Below, piece after piece: positions 52,902 to 63,989 of a stretch of 64,000 nucleotides of DNA (its first letter is position 1; each line of letters begins with the position of its first letter). Origin of the DNA: Platerodrilus igneus. Taxonomy: Eukaryota; Arthropoda; Insecta; Coleoptera; Lycidae. The notes below the pieces were generated by a model. The model did no database searches. It was not told where the DNA came from and saw only the letters and a list, made by a program, of their open reading frames with translations. The DNA lies in contig JARFIW010001089.1 in the NCBI GenBank assembly GCA_036346225.1, positions 1,364,001 to 1,428,000 of the forward strand, in the 5' to 3' direction. A program made the position numbers and the translations under genes.

Positions 52902-53421
52902 TGGCAAACGGTAATGGTCTATTTATACCAAGTGCAAAAATCTATATTTATATTTTAAATATATTACTTCTGGTAAAACAAACCAAAACAAAGGAAAACA
53001 GTTTTTATACATATTCTTACAGATTCAAGGGGTTACTTTGATTTACTTAGGTGCCAGATACTCGTCTATAGACACGGCAGTATTTTCGATTGCACAAGAT
53101 CCTAACGTTACTGAAATATTTCTTATCGGGACAGGTGTGATTCTGTTGGTGATACTACTTTTGGGGTTGTATGGAACCACTCAAAAGCATTGCCTTTTAA
53201 TCAGAATCGTACATTAAGATGATAATACTAAATTTTAAATCTTATTTAATAATTTTTAGTACACTGGTTTATTACTAGTTTTGTCTCTGCTTGTAATTAC
53301 TGCAGCAATTATTTCACTAAGCGCGGACTTTGACGATGTTAAAGAAGCTTTGCAGTCAAGTAAATCGCAGTATAACACTGATCACCGTTGGAAAATTGTA
53401 TGGGATACCATACAGAAAACC
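52902..53421 (+). CDS. tetraspanin, first three coding exons
   Basis: Tetraspanins are four-pass plasma-membrane organisers. Exon 1 (52902-52973, 24 codons, MANGNGLFIPSAKIYIYILN), exon 2 (53023-53208, 62 codons) and exon 3 (53260-53421, 54 codons) join in phase 0 through introns of 49 and 51 bases. Donors read CTG|GTAAAA, ATC|GTACAT and ACC|GTAAGT, and acceptors TTACAG and TTTTAG. Membrane segment 1 covers residues about 13-34, segment 2 about 57-76 (FLIGTGVILLVILLLGLYG) and segment 3 about 87-107 (YTGLLLVLSLLVITAAIIS). Exon 3 then enters the large extracellular loop and stops at WDTIQKT, just where the family's CCG motif should follow. The remaining exons lie beyond the window, after the Gypsy3 insertion in intron 3. 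No internal stop is seen, so it is probably a live gene. Confidence 0.85.
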
Positions 53422-53481
53422 GTAAGTAATACTCGATGCTATATGTCTTATTGGTACAGATTCAAAGCATGTATAGATTAT

Positions 53482-54280
53482 TGTAGATGTCAATCCGTGC
53501 CAAGCACGAAGAAAGACGTGATACTCTTAATTGTTCTCAGGGGTTCGGGTTAGCAAATATACAACAACAGGCCGAGCGCAATATAACATTTATTATTAAC
53601 TGTTGAAATACATACTGAAGTTAATTCACACGTCGTACCGCTGGTAACAAAAGCCAACAATGTTTATAGTGTTCAATAACACGCCCAGTTAAACACCCCT
53701 TTATGCGAATCGATTACAGCACGTGCTAGCGCACAATTTATACAAATTATCAAATTAAAATAAAGGTCAACACTTACGTTCTAGAAGTCCTTGCAGGTGT
53801 AAGCGTATAAATGGCTTCACCACAATAATCCTTTGCTTTACTTGCCGTTTACACATGCAGTTTACACAACACAATCGTCAATTACCTTAAATAAGCTACA
53901 AAGCATCTCCTGTGGACGTAACGCTTCACATAATAACTCAATAAATCTCTAAAACACTACTAGCAAACATCTGCAATTGATATTTACAGAGTAAATATCA
54001 AACCGTTTGTACTGGAGGTATATGAACATCCGGCTAAAATACATTATAATTAAGAAATCTGATACACCCTCGGCATAGACAGGTGACATAGCCACCTGTA
54101 TCCACGCGCATCTAAACATCCACTAACTACTCGTCCCCCCGATTGACCTTCCTAACTAAGCACCCTATATTTTATCAGCACGGCTGGAAATACCAGGCCG
54201 ATGTATTCACCGCGCAGTGCCCATATTTTAAATAATCTTCTGATATATAAGATTAATGTTTACATATATGGCGCGTTACA
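53482..54280 (-). repeat. Gypsy3 3' LTR (799 bp)
   Basis: Minus-strand start TGTAACGCGCC, end TGACATCTACA. It follows the polypurine tract directly and lies 60 bases after the tetraspanin exon 3 donor site. Confidence 0.82.
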
Positions 54281-54292
54281 TTACCCCCCTAT
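54281..54292 (-). promoter_or_regulatory. Gypsy3 polypurine tract
   Basis: ATAGGGGGGTAA on the minus strand abuts the LTR start TGTAACG. Confidence 0.7.
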
Positions 54293-54385
54293 TGAGTTTG
54301 AATAACTAATTATAAAAATTCAATATAAAGTTGAAAGCGCAACTAAACTCCTAGAAACAAGACATCCGCTTGCCCTATCCCCAAC

Positions 54386-56060
54386 TTACAGAAACTGAAT
54401 CGGTGGCACATATTTCTTCAGGTTAAATACATTATGTATTCCTAAATTAATCTGCCCTTCAGCTAAACACACTTCATAAGCATTATGTCTCTTTTTACTA
54501 ACAATGGTACATGGACCTTTAAATAACAAGAAAAACTTTTTAATTTTACTACTTTCAGACGCAGATTGAGGATGAGTACGCATCTAAACTTTTTCACCCA
54601 CGTCGAAAAAAATTTTGAATTTATGTTTTACATCATGGCAAAGGCGCCTCTATTCAGCTTTTGAAATAAATCGTTTGCAAGCCAGGAGCACCATTTTTTC
54701 ACTGCTATCCCCCGGTTTTTCAATTTCAAAAAAATTAATAAACTTCAAAAACTTACACACTCTTTCTCTTCCAAAATGAAGCATTTCTGGATATAGCCAG
54801 TACTATCATGACATACACCCTTCAGAAGCCTTTCAATCTCTTTTACATAATACACCCATTTTGTATGATGGTCAAAACAAAATGACCTTAGCAATCGACT
54901 AATTCGCGATTTACCTTCTCGGTTAAATTTCCTTACGGGTAATACAATGAGGTATGCATGAACCGTATTTTCATTTCGGACAGAAATGCTTTCCATAACT
55001 TACTACTAAATTGTGTGCCATTATCGGACAAAACAGCACCTGGTGTCCCCACTCCCCTAATATATTTCTTTAGACTAAAAGCTATAGCCTTGGCAGTAGC
55101 CTTTTTTAGTGGAAATAAAGTGACTAACTTACTAAACGCATCGACAAATGCCAACGAAAATGTACAACCTGATCTCGACCTTGGCAGTGGCCTCAAAAGA
55201 TCGACACACAGCACCTGATTAATACCCATGGGGATTAAACTACCCATTTCTCCTACTGCCCGCAACGATATTTTTGTCTGCTGACACCGCTGGCACCCAG
55301 CAACTATTTGTCGAATTCTTCGCCGCATTTTCGGAAAATAATAAAACATCCGTAATGCTCGAAAACATTTTTCCCCGCCAAAATGATCGTTTTCCTCATG
55401 TTCCTGGTGAACCAGAGGAATCACGTTCTGCACAGGAATATGTGCTTTAAAACCCGGGTTATTCTGTGAACCTTTCCTGAATAAAATTCCTTTGTGTAAA
55501 ACATACCACTTGTTTGCACAGGACTCCCCGCCCTTATCTAACCTCAATCTTATTTCTTGACAACCTTTATCCTTGGTTTGTGATTGCCTTATACTTTTAA
55601 AATTTCTTCGCACCGTTCGATACAACAACGAACTTTTTACAACCGCGACCACTATCTCCAAATTTTCCGGAATCTCCACCTCCCAATTGTCCGTATCCAC
55701 CGGATATCTCGACAAAGCGTCGGCGACCTTGTTCTCGGCTCCTTTACAATATTTGAAACTTATATTATATTCTTGGATAAATAACATCCACCTAATGAGT
55801 CTCGCATTTAACAGTCGACTAGACCGCATAAACATAATAGATTTGTAGTCACTGACAACCGTAACCTGCCTCCCTAACATAAATACTCGCCACTTTTGTA
55901 ACGCAAAGACCACCGCTAAAGTTTTCTTCTCCGTAACCGAATATCTGAGTTCCGGCCCATGTAATGACCTACCAGCAAAAGCTATGACGCCATGAACCCC
56001 CCAGAGTCCTTCTGAAATAAACAAACTCCGATGGCATAACCGGAAGCATCCGTTTGTATA
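54386..56060 (-). pseudogene. Gypsy3 RNase H and integrase
   Basis: RNase H begins near 56060 with QTDASGYAIGVCLF, shifts frame in a G-run near 56000, and continues in the 363-codon frame 56024-54933 (LRYSVTEKKTLAVVFALQKW, AENKVADALSRYPV). Integrase follows in the same frame: zinc domain HQEHEENDHFGG ... CQRCQQTK, then Asp in LCVDLLRPLPRS and Asp in VLSDNGTQF. The frame stops shortly after MHTSLYYP. The region of the catalytic Glu is reached only by a frame change (into 54996-54745). The C-terminal tail at 54583-54386 (FFLLFKGPCTIVSKKRHNAY, VFNLKKYVPP) ends pol. Confidence 0.82.
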
Positions 56061-56103
56061 AAAAATCGTTCATTCAAATTAGGGTGTCGAAGAAACGTGG
56101 CTT

Positions 56104-57637
56104 TTACAAACGCTTCTCAAATTTTCTTGAACGCCTCCTCCTCTTGATCTCCCATTTCCATGATTGCTCCTTTTTCAGAAGCCGCGTAAGCGGAACTGAC
56201 ATTTCCGCAAACTTCAAACAAAAACGCCAATCGAAATTTACTAACCCCAAGAAAGATCTCAGGTGTTTGACGTTTCGAGGACACGGAAACTCTAAAATAG
56301 CCGTGACTCGCCTCGGGTCAATACTCACCCCCCCTCCCCCTAGGAGAAATAATATGTCCCAAAAAACGAACTGAATTTCTCGCAAAATAACATTCTTTTA
56401 ACTTTACGGTTACCCCAGCCGCCTTTAATTTACTAAAACTAGTAGCTAAATGCTCCATGTGACGGTTAGGATTCACAGAAAATACCAATATGTCGTCCAC
56501 ATATGGAATTGCAAATTCCAATTCTTCAGCACCCAAGACAGTATACAAGGCCCTTATAAGGCTGCCCACCGATGTTGATAGGCCAAACGGCAGGACCCGA
56601 AAAACATAGGACTGTCCGTCAAATAAAAAACCCGTATATTTTTGATGTTTCGCATATATGCGTACCTGCCAATAAGACGCCGTCAAGTCAAGCGTACTAA
56701 GACACTGACCTGGACTGAATTCATACAACAACTCACAAGGATTCGGTGGAATTGCCCTATCCTTCTCCATTCTCTTATTTAGATAGCTTGCATCAAGGCA
56801 AACCCGAGAGGTCCCATCCTTCTTTTTAACAGTTACTAGCGGACTGATATATTCAGTTCGGCGCATTTCTACGAGCCCCCATTCTTCCATCTCTTTTATT
56901 TGTTTCCTAGCTTCTTCACGAAAAGCATAGGGAATTGGATATTGTTTACAGGTAAAAGGAGAATAATCATTTAAATGGATTTCGTGAACGTAACCCTTGA
57001 TTAGCAACAAGTTTTTCAACACCCCTTTTTCTTCGACAGTCAACGACTCGGTCCTATCGGCAGCTTCTGCAATGTCCTGCGAAGAGTACAACACCGGAAA
57101 TTTCTTTTTATTATAATGACTTATACAATCCTCTTTTATCTCGCTTATTACGATATGTATGCCCGAATCTGGTTCACCCTCAAACTTTAACTCTTGTACC
57201 TCGCCACCAAATTTATCTTTCAGTAAACTCCTGGAAAAATCAATAACTACTTCATAATCTTGCATCCAGTCGCATCCCAAGATCACATCTCTCACCAACC
57301 CCGGAATCACCAAAAATAAGTAATCAATTACATGCTCACCTATTTTTAGGGTTAAACAAACTTGTTCTCTAACAATCACACTTTTTTTCCCCCATGCTCC
57401 CGTTAATTGAGCGTTTCTACACGGCACCCTAGGCACTATAGAACTGTTTTGCACCACCCTTTTTAGAAAACTCTCCGAAATCCCCGTTATCTGAAACCCG
57501 GAATCTACCAACGCCTTTACGCCAATCATATCATTGACCAAAGTATCAACCGATGGAATTAACGCGACAGGTTTCAAATGCACATGCCGCGCCTCTTCCT
57601 CAATAACTTCACCGAAATCAGAATTAAAAATAGTCAT
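56104..57637 (-). pseudogene. Gypsy3 protease and reverse transcriptase
   Basis: The 439-codon frame 57637-56318 carries protease with the active site LVDSGFQITG (DSG instead of the usual DTG) and flap block DVILGCDWMQDY. The RT follows: CKQYPIPYAFREEARKQI, SRVCLDASYLNKRM, TLDLTASYWQVR and the catalytic YVDDILVF. The frame is lost in a G-rich run near 56330 (RGRGGEY) and resumes at 56330-56104 with VKHLRSFLGLVNFDWRFCLK. Upstream of the first Met the frame stays open to about 57690, where Polinton-like sequence begins. The catalytic residues of both enzymes look intact. Confidence 0.85.
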
Positions 57638-57892
57638 AACCTCCCTTTGATCCCTTTGGTTAGACTCAGTCTCTGATCGGTTATTTTCAGCTCTTGAAAT
57701 TTATTCTTGCTGGTTTATGAAGTTCATTTACTATATCCTCCTTCACTTTTGATTGAGCAACTATCATAATACTTTTTTCTAATCAGGATTTATTAGATAC
57801 AATTAATAAATACTTCCATGTTTGAATGTCGTTGTCTCCACTTGCTTTGAAAGGAACTTTTAATATAAAATCAAGAAACATTGTGGTATTGT

Positions 57893-58651
57893 TTATAAGT
57901 TCGGAACCGGAACAAACGTTGAACACCCTCCTTTAAGTGGATCATGATTGTTTATATTTACCTTCAAGTGTAAAACTTCTTGGATTGCCCAACCTGAATC
58001 CTTTTCGCTAAATTCCTTTAATCTCTTCGAAATCTTGTCTAATATGTTCTCCTTATACCACCGCTTGAGATTGGTATTTACATCGATGTGACGATTTGCA
58101 GTAGGAAACGTCTTCAAATCTATTTTGCAAGTTGTAGGCTTAACAAAGTTAGCGGTCAATATTACATTAACTTTCAACATTGACTTTTATAAGCAAGCAA
58201 CAATCTTGCGTTTAAAACTAGCGAACGCCTTGTCTAAGAACACTAGAGGATCTCTATAACTTAAATTGGTAATAAGTCCCGTAATTATTCGACTTCCAAA
58301 ACATGATTGTACATCATGCCAAATCAGATTTTTTCGAATATGACCTCTAGAAAGCGTTGCATCAATACCTTTACCTTGATATTCCAAAGAGCGTTTTAAG
58401 TGCCTCAATCGTACAAGGTAACTTTTAAGATGTGCCAAATTAGATTCCAGCCTACTAGGATTTTCCTGACGATTGTCTTCATATACCTTATTTCTAATAG
58501 CAAGCTTTAATATACTAATATTTGCTTTGATAATTATAATGTGTGTCGTTATTGCATCGACTGATCTGATTAGATTCACGCATTTCACAGTTAATTTCAA
58601 AATAGCGCTACTAATTTCGGCCACGGTTTCAGAATTCATGATTCTATACAA
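57893..58651 (-). pseudogene. Polinton-associated ORF with SEKDSGWAIQ block
   Basis: Two frames in phase are separated by a single TAA: 58651-58187 (MYRIMNSETVAEISSAILKL ... FLDKAFASFKRKIV) and 58178-57893 (MLKVNVILTANFVKPTTCKI, HIDVNTNLKRWYKENI, LKEFSEKDSGWAIQEVLHLK). The second part resembles a block found at the beginning of large insect Polinton proteins, where ...F.E.DSGW....I..L.VN.N...P..GG... precedes a C-H-rich DNA polymerase B-type region. Here the frame ends soon after this block and the polymerase itself is absent. The first part, with repeated Ile/Leu helices, is unassigned. Confidence 0.5.
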
Positions 58652-58681
58652 ATCAATACACTACTTAATATATGTACAACT

Positions 58682-60658
58682 TTATTTACTATTTATACAA
58701 AAAATATCATCTGACAATAGCAAAACAACTGTAAATGAATTAGCATACAACATCATTTTTTCATTCAGCTGCGTTTACTGAAAAAATTTGCTTGCTTGCA
58801 GTATAGTAATCAAATGTTCTGTTATACGACCTTTGATTTATGCTGTGTGTACAGAAAATACACTATCATTACAGCGCTATTTTTTATGGTAACATATAAA
58901 AAATTTTATTAAAAATTAAAGCAAGTTTTGAAAAAATGTCTCAGATTAAACCGTCAATGTTTATTAATTTACACGCACTATAGAATATGCAATGTGCAAC
59001 GCATGACATTTTCCATAAAACTTTGTTAAAGCAATTCATTTCTTCATCAGTTAAAGGATTAATTATAGCACGTAGTAAAACTAACTCATGATGGAGTATA
59101 AAATAATTTTTTAAAATTCAACGAATGCTACGTAATGAAATTTAAATTACACAAAGTTATTTATATGATAAAACTTTTGGTCTTTTATATGACCTTAATA
59201 AATACTTGTTTGAAATGAATGTCAATCGCTTTAAGTGAAAAAATCAGTTAGACAAACCGCTCATTTGGCGCTTTGTGAGTTTATTCACACAGATATATAA
59301 AAATATTATAACACCGTTTAGTTAACAATCTCGTCCGATTTACTTTTCAGTAAAACTGAATGTGATTTTGAATCAAGGTTTTAATTTATTATAAAAAAAA
59401 TGTTGCCAATTTCAAACTTCTTCTCTGCATTGCCCTAAGCGAATAAAAAAAAACGTAGTAAAAAATTAACTCATGCCTTAATCGACTAATACAATAATAT
59501 TGACGGGTATTGATGTTACTTTCTGCAACGAAAACAATTTTTAACACAGTACTCGCTGTCGTATGTAATTTTTGTAATCAATACTACAAAATAGGCAATA
59601 GTTAGTATCAGTGGTTGAGGTACTAAGAATTCTTTTATCATCACTTGGATTAGGAACAATTTTGTTTTGTTTAATAGTAAACACATCATGTTTGTCTGAT
59701 ATAATTAAACATTGCTATTTCTGTACAGTCTGATATCGATTAAAAAATGTATAAAAGTCAAGTTCTTTCAGTTGTACTATAAAAAGTATGCAATTTTTTT
59801 TTCGGAAAACGATGCAAATTTTTAATTTTTTCTAACAGGTCAGTTTATTATTTAATATAAATACTTCACGTAGATTTTACCAAGAGTATAGAAAAAAAGT
59901 CTATGATATCGATTAAAAAAAAATGTATAAAAGTCAAGTTCTTTCAATTGTACCGAAAAAAAGTAAATATTTCAAATGATTTCTAGGTAAAATTTAATTT
60001 TTTTGTTTTGCAATTGACAACTTTAATTTTAAAATATGATATATACGCGTGCACAGTTTCGAAGCCAGACCGGTCTTCCATTAATGCTGACTAAGTGGAT
60101 TTATTTATTATTCTGCTGATGTTAGCATTAAATTTTTCGCTTTTTATTTTTCCTGTAGATGTCAGCATTAAAAAAATGTATACATGACTGGCTTTATTAA
60201 ATTTTCTATAGATTTCATATTTCTACAATTGCTATCTAGACAATACCTTAGCATTAAATTCTTGCTTACATGAGTTGAATTTTCTGCTGTTCTTGTTGTT
60301 TAATATCCTTATATACTCAAGATATGTGTGTGTGATAATCGTTGACGCCGTAAGCAGATCCACCAATTGCAACGTACTACCTGATGACACCAATACTGAG
60401 TATGTATTCGTTAGCTTAATATATATAGATTTAATTTTCTTAATGCATTTACTTGATATAATATTCATCTGAATCTTTTTTTAGTTAACACAAACAAGAA
60501 GAATAACCAGAAACGACCGCGCGTCAAAGATGAAGAAGACAGCCCTCATAAGATTGATAATGCAATATTTTTAACCGTTCAGAGTTGGAGTAAGTTAGAA
60601 CTGTTTTATATTTGGGAACTTAAGTGAATTATAGTATGTTTATTCCAGAGTACATAAC

Positions 60659-60707
<49 letters not shown>

Positions 60708-61660
60708 TTTATAGATTACAATAAAGAAAAATACATTGTGTGTTTCATTTCACATTACTCCCGATTTAATAACTACGTAATCTCAGTTTACAGAACGGTG
60801 TAAAACAATTTTTGACTTTTAATCTGAGTGCATATTTCGAATAAATGCTCTCATTTTTTTTGCGATTAAAGTTAGAAATGCATTTCAAATATATGCTTTC
60901 ATATTTTTTGTAATTGAAATTAGAAATACATGTGATCTAAAATTGCAGAGTTGCCTTCAGTACGTAACTATGGAAATGCAAATGCTGAAGAAGCATTAGA
61001 CTAGACTATCGTTGACAAGAAAAAAAGCTGCCTGACATGGGTTGAATTTTCTGCTGTTTTTGTTTCTTGTTGTTTAATATCTTTAAATATACTCAAGATA
61101 TGTGTGTGTGTGATAATCTTTATTGTCAAGTTGTAGTTGTGTTCTATAGAACAAATCAAAAATGAAAACTTTTGTTAAAATTACCCTTGTCAGGAAAGAA
61201 AAATGATAGTGGTTAGGTTAAAATTATTGAGTAGTTTATAGTCAATCCAAATGAAGTGCTTGAAAAAATTGTTTACTCCGTGAGCAGATCCACCAATTGC
61301 AACGTTAGCATATATTTCAATAGATTTATTTCTAGTTTTTTTGAAGTTGGAGCATTTCATAAATTTCCTCGTTTATATATTTCTTGCAGATAAACTGAGT
61401 TCGCGATTTAATAACTACGACTTGTTATTCTTTAAAAGCGAGAATGAGAAAATTGGTGCAGTGTCTGTCTATCTGTTTGTCTGTCTTTGGCAAATCTTTC
61501 GAGATATCTGTACAATTTGTTAAATGTTGTAAAACCAGTAAAGAGCTATTGCGTTGATCAATTATAATTGCTTTCAGGGTTGAGAGTCCCATTCGTGCTG
61601 TCTGAGTTTAATTGCTTTTCTCTGCAGACATCAGCATTAAAGATTTCTTACTGACTACAA
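58682..61660. other. fragment B interior, no clear gene
   Basis: The interior is AT-rich and has internal duplications. GATATCGATTAAAAA...ATAAAAGTCAAGTTCTTTC occurs at 59733 and 59909. A block with TTGTTGTTTAATATC...ACTCAAGATATGTGTGTGTG and, later, AGCAGATCCACCAATTGCAACGT occurs at 60290-60375 and 61066-61306. A (TA)n run lies at 60662-60702. A candidate exon pair is described under findings. Confidence 0.4.
60662..60702. repeat. TA microsatellite in fragment B
   Basis: Pure (TA)n run of about 41 bases. Confidence 0.9.
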
Positions 61661-61822
61661 TAATAATACAGGCACAATCTTTTCTATTGTTTTTTATTAT
61701 TATCAAACCATTCTTTTAATAACAAAGTATTTTGTTTTGCAATAGATAGGTTTCCATCTATTTCTTATTCTTTTCTAGGCCCTTCACGCATACTTTTTCA
61801 CCAGGTCGGATAATTTGCTTCG
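61661..61822 (-). pseudogene. partial duplicate of the adjacent unassigned gene's 3' end
   Basis: ACAGGCACAATCTTTTCTATTG...CAAACCATTCTTTTAATAAC and ...CCTTCACGCATACTTTTTCACCAGG repeat, with an internal deletion of about 100 bases, the segment 61857-62120 that encodes the C-terminal half of the 167-codon gene. Confidence 0.65.
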
Positions 61823-61871
61823 GCTAACATTGTAAAATTATATTAAAATAAATAATACAGACACAATCTTT

Positions 61872-62372
61872 CTATTGCTTTTTATTATTATCAAGCCATT
61901 CTTTTAATAACAAGGTATTTTGTTTTGCACATTGCAGATTATTATTGCTGTGTCTACAACAATGGATGTTATATTTTAAACGGTTGTTGATTTTTAACTC
62001 CGATAGCTTAGGACAACCTAGTGCAGGCATATCAGTTACAACGTTTTGCATTAGATAGGTTTCAATCAATTTCTTCTTTTCTAGACCCTTCACAAATACT
62101 TCTTCACCAGGTAGGATAATTTGCTTCAAATAAAGCGCTATATACGATAACACCATTCCAACCGTTGAAGATTCGTCCCAAGAAAGACCATGAATATTCT
62201 TTGTCACCCAGTCGTTATGTTTTATATGATCTTGGCTCAAACAACTGGACTGCATTGGTAGTTTAAAAATTTGATGCCAAACAACACCTTTCAACAAGTC
62301 CAAAACCGCAATTTCTTTACACACAAACTCGTTTTTCTTGTATTTAAATCCCTGAATATCAATTGTATACAT
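61872..62372 (-). CDS. unassigned 167-codon Polinton-associated gene, intact copy
   Basis: The ORF is open from ATG (62372) to stop. It starts MYTIDIQGFKYKKNEFVCKE, has a middle block DWVTKNIHGLSWDES, then FVKGLEKKKLIETYLMQN, CPKLSELKINN and a His/Cys cluster NIHCCRHSNNNLQC near the C-terminus. No signal peptide or membrane segment is evident. Fragment A carries the same protein with a nonsense codon and a transposon, and most differences between copies are at single residues. The spaced acidic residues (Asp of DIQ, Glu of CKE, Asp of SWD) and the zinc-like cluster could fit an RNase H-fold nuclease, but I do not recognise the family with certainty. It lies convergent to integrase in fragment A. 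Confidence 0.6.
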   Translation of the reverse strand: MYTIDIQGFKYKKNEFVCKEIAVLDLLKGVVWHQIFKLPMQSSCLSQDHIKHNDWVTKNIHGLSWDESSTVGMVLSYIALYLKQIILPGEEVFVKGLEKKKLIETYLMQNVVTDMPALGCPKLSELKINNRLKYNIHCCRHSNNNLQCAKQNTLLLKEWLDNNKKQ

Positions 62373-62379
62373 GTTTTGT

Positions 62380-63155
62380 ATGTAAATATATGCAGTAAAC
62401 TTCGACTAATTAAATTAATATTAGGAGCAATCTCCTTATATAGCAGATTACCACCATCTGCGTACTTTGCCAACCCACTTTTCAACCTATCACAAGAGTG
62501 AACACATTTTGAATTGAAACCGGCCCATGTGTGTTTGCAGCCTCTAAACATAAATCAGAATCCACTTTAATTAAACACAATCTGTCATACTTTATAACTT
62601 CTCGCTAGAAAACCAAATTCAAAACATCTACACACATTTTCTCTGCACTTACATTTTTCAACATACGTGTATTTTGAAGTATGTATGTTCCATTGAAAGT
62701 AATATAAAGCCGATCCTAATTCAAAACGTGCCCACAAAGTATTTTACATTTGAAAGTATATAAGAATTCATGTTTTCACATTTTACATTAAAAGTATATA
62801 ACGCCGATCCTAATTCAAAACGGTGCACGTGTAACTTCTCGCTAGAAAACCGAATTCAAAACAGCTACACACATTTTTTCTCTGCACATACATTTTTCAA
62901 CATACGTGTGTTTTGAAATATGTTTCATTGAAAGTAATATAAAGCCGATCCTAATTCAAAACGTGCCCACAAGTATTTTACATTTGAAAGTATATAAGAA
63001 TTCATGTTTTCACAACTATTTTACATTGAAATGTTTTCACAACTATTTTACATTGAAATTATATAGGGCCGATCCTAATTCAAAACGGTGCACGTGTATT
63101 CTACATATGGAAAATACGTCTAAACACGTTTTGAATTAGGACCTGCCCTACCTAC
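62380..63155. repeat. right terminal region of fragment B
   Basis: Homologous to 37320-37885 but longer, because a block of about 230 bases (from AACTTCTCGCTAGAAAACC) is duplicated in tandem (62598-62832, then 62836-63060). Imperfect units with AAAGTATATAA and CCGATCCTAATTCAAAACG recur. The extreme end has an inverted pair, 63067-63090 facing 63125-63147, and stops at CCTACCTACCTACT next to gag sequence. Confidence 0.65.
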
Positions 63156-63864
63156 CTACTATTACCCAATTAATAAGCTCTCCTTCTGACAAAGTTTGAG
63201 TTAAATATTTAGCTTCTTTAATTATCTTAAGAAAATAATTTGCACGAGATCCCGTTTCGTAAAATCCGTATTTATCACGAAAAGTGTCCCTTTCCTGTTC
63301 TATGCTCCAGTAACGCAAGAGAAATAGTGATTTAAAAATTTCAAATGACGAAAACTCTTTTATTTCAGTCCAATTTTGAGCCGAACCTCTTAAACAATTT
63401 ACCACAAAAAATACTCGCTTTTCATACGGCACCCCTGCCTCGTTAAACGTATTTTCCAATCTTTTTATAAATAGCACCGGGTGTAATACCCCGTTTGATG
63501 AAAAGTGTAGGTCCGTACCCCCCACATCTTTCCAAACTGTAATATACCCCCGATTCTGAATTGCTACCGATGCCCCTGCATTTACGTCCTCTAAACTCCC
63601 CACATTCTCCGTCTTTTCTATCTTCTTGCTTCTAAATTCCTTTTTCTCTTCTAAGACCGATGAAAGTTGCGAAAATCCCTTGCTTAAATTTACGTTTAAA
63701 TTTTTCAAAGCATCGCTTAAACAATTTCCGACTACAGCCGACAAACTGTTATTTACTTCGCCCATTATTTTCCGCAATGAGTCTTCTAATGCACCTTCCT
63801 CTACGTCATTCTCTACCGCCCTGCCCTTCTTTACCTTTTCTCTAGACATGCTTAATTTGAACAC
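63148..63864 (-). CDS. Gypsy3 Gag, N-terminal part
   Basis: A 238-codon frame starts MFKLSMSREKVKKGRAVEND. The first 90 residues are charged and predicted helical (KIMGEVNNSLSAVVGN, SQLSSVLEEKKEFRSKK). Residues about 110-230 match the retrotransposon Gag capsid pattern: FSSNGVLHPVLFIKRLENTF, CLRGSAQNWTEIKEF, FLLRYWSIEQERDTF and FYETGSRANYFLKIIKEA. The frame runs into fragment B at about residue 232 (ELINWVI), which removes the C-terminus and any zinc knuckle. Confidence 0.82.
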   Translation of the reverse strand: MFKLSMSREKVKKGRAVENDVEEGALEDSLRKIMGEVNNSLSAVVGNCLSDALKNLNVNLSKGFSQLSSVLEEKKEFRSKKIEKTENVGSLEDVNAGASVAIQNRGYITVWKDVGGTDLHFSSNGVLHPVLFIKRLENTFNEAGVPYEKRVFFVVNCLRGSAQNWTEIKEFSSFEIFKSLFLLRYWSIEQERDTFRDKYGFYETGSRANYFLKIIKEAKYLTQTLSEGELINWVIVGR

Positions 63865-63969
63865 CGCAATTCTGCGTTATTTTAACAACCCTTTGCACTC
63901 TCTAATCGAATTATCCGTATTTCAACAAATGTTTATACCTCACTAGGTCCCCCACAGTCGTTTATTTGC

Positions 63970-63986
63970 TCCACTAGTTGGCGCCA
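63970..63986 (-). promoter_or_regulatory. Gypsy3 primer-binding site
   Basis: Minus strand TGGCGCCAACTAGTGGA lies three bases inside the LTR end (TGACATCTACA). TGGCGCC openings are typical of retroelement primer-binding sites. The tRNA was not identified. Confidence 0.6.
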
Positions 63987-63989
63987 AAA

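Larger units (their letters stand above)
57694..63155. mobile_element. Polinton/Maverick-like fragment B, inside Gypsy3
   Basis: The left 130 bases (57694-57830, minus) match the start of the fragment A integrase gene and its leader, cut off in KPARINFK. Then come a polymerase-associated ORF (-), about 3 kb without clear genes, the unassigned 167-codon gene (-), and a terminal region like that of fragment A. The left edge is a blunt truncation with no terminal repeat, so the fragment is internally rearranged. It separates Gypsy3 gag from pol, and some gag-pro sequence was probably lost. Confidence 0.6.

Noticed and set aside
53281..53553. A single 90-codon ORF
   Set aside because: Its first part is tetraspanin exon 3. 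After 53421 it reads through a GTAAGT donor site into intron and LTR sequence.
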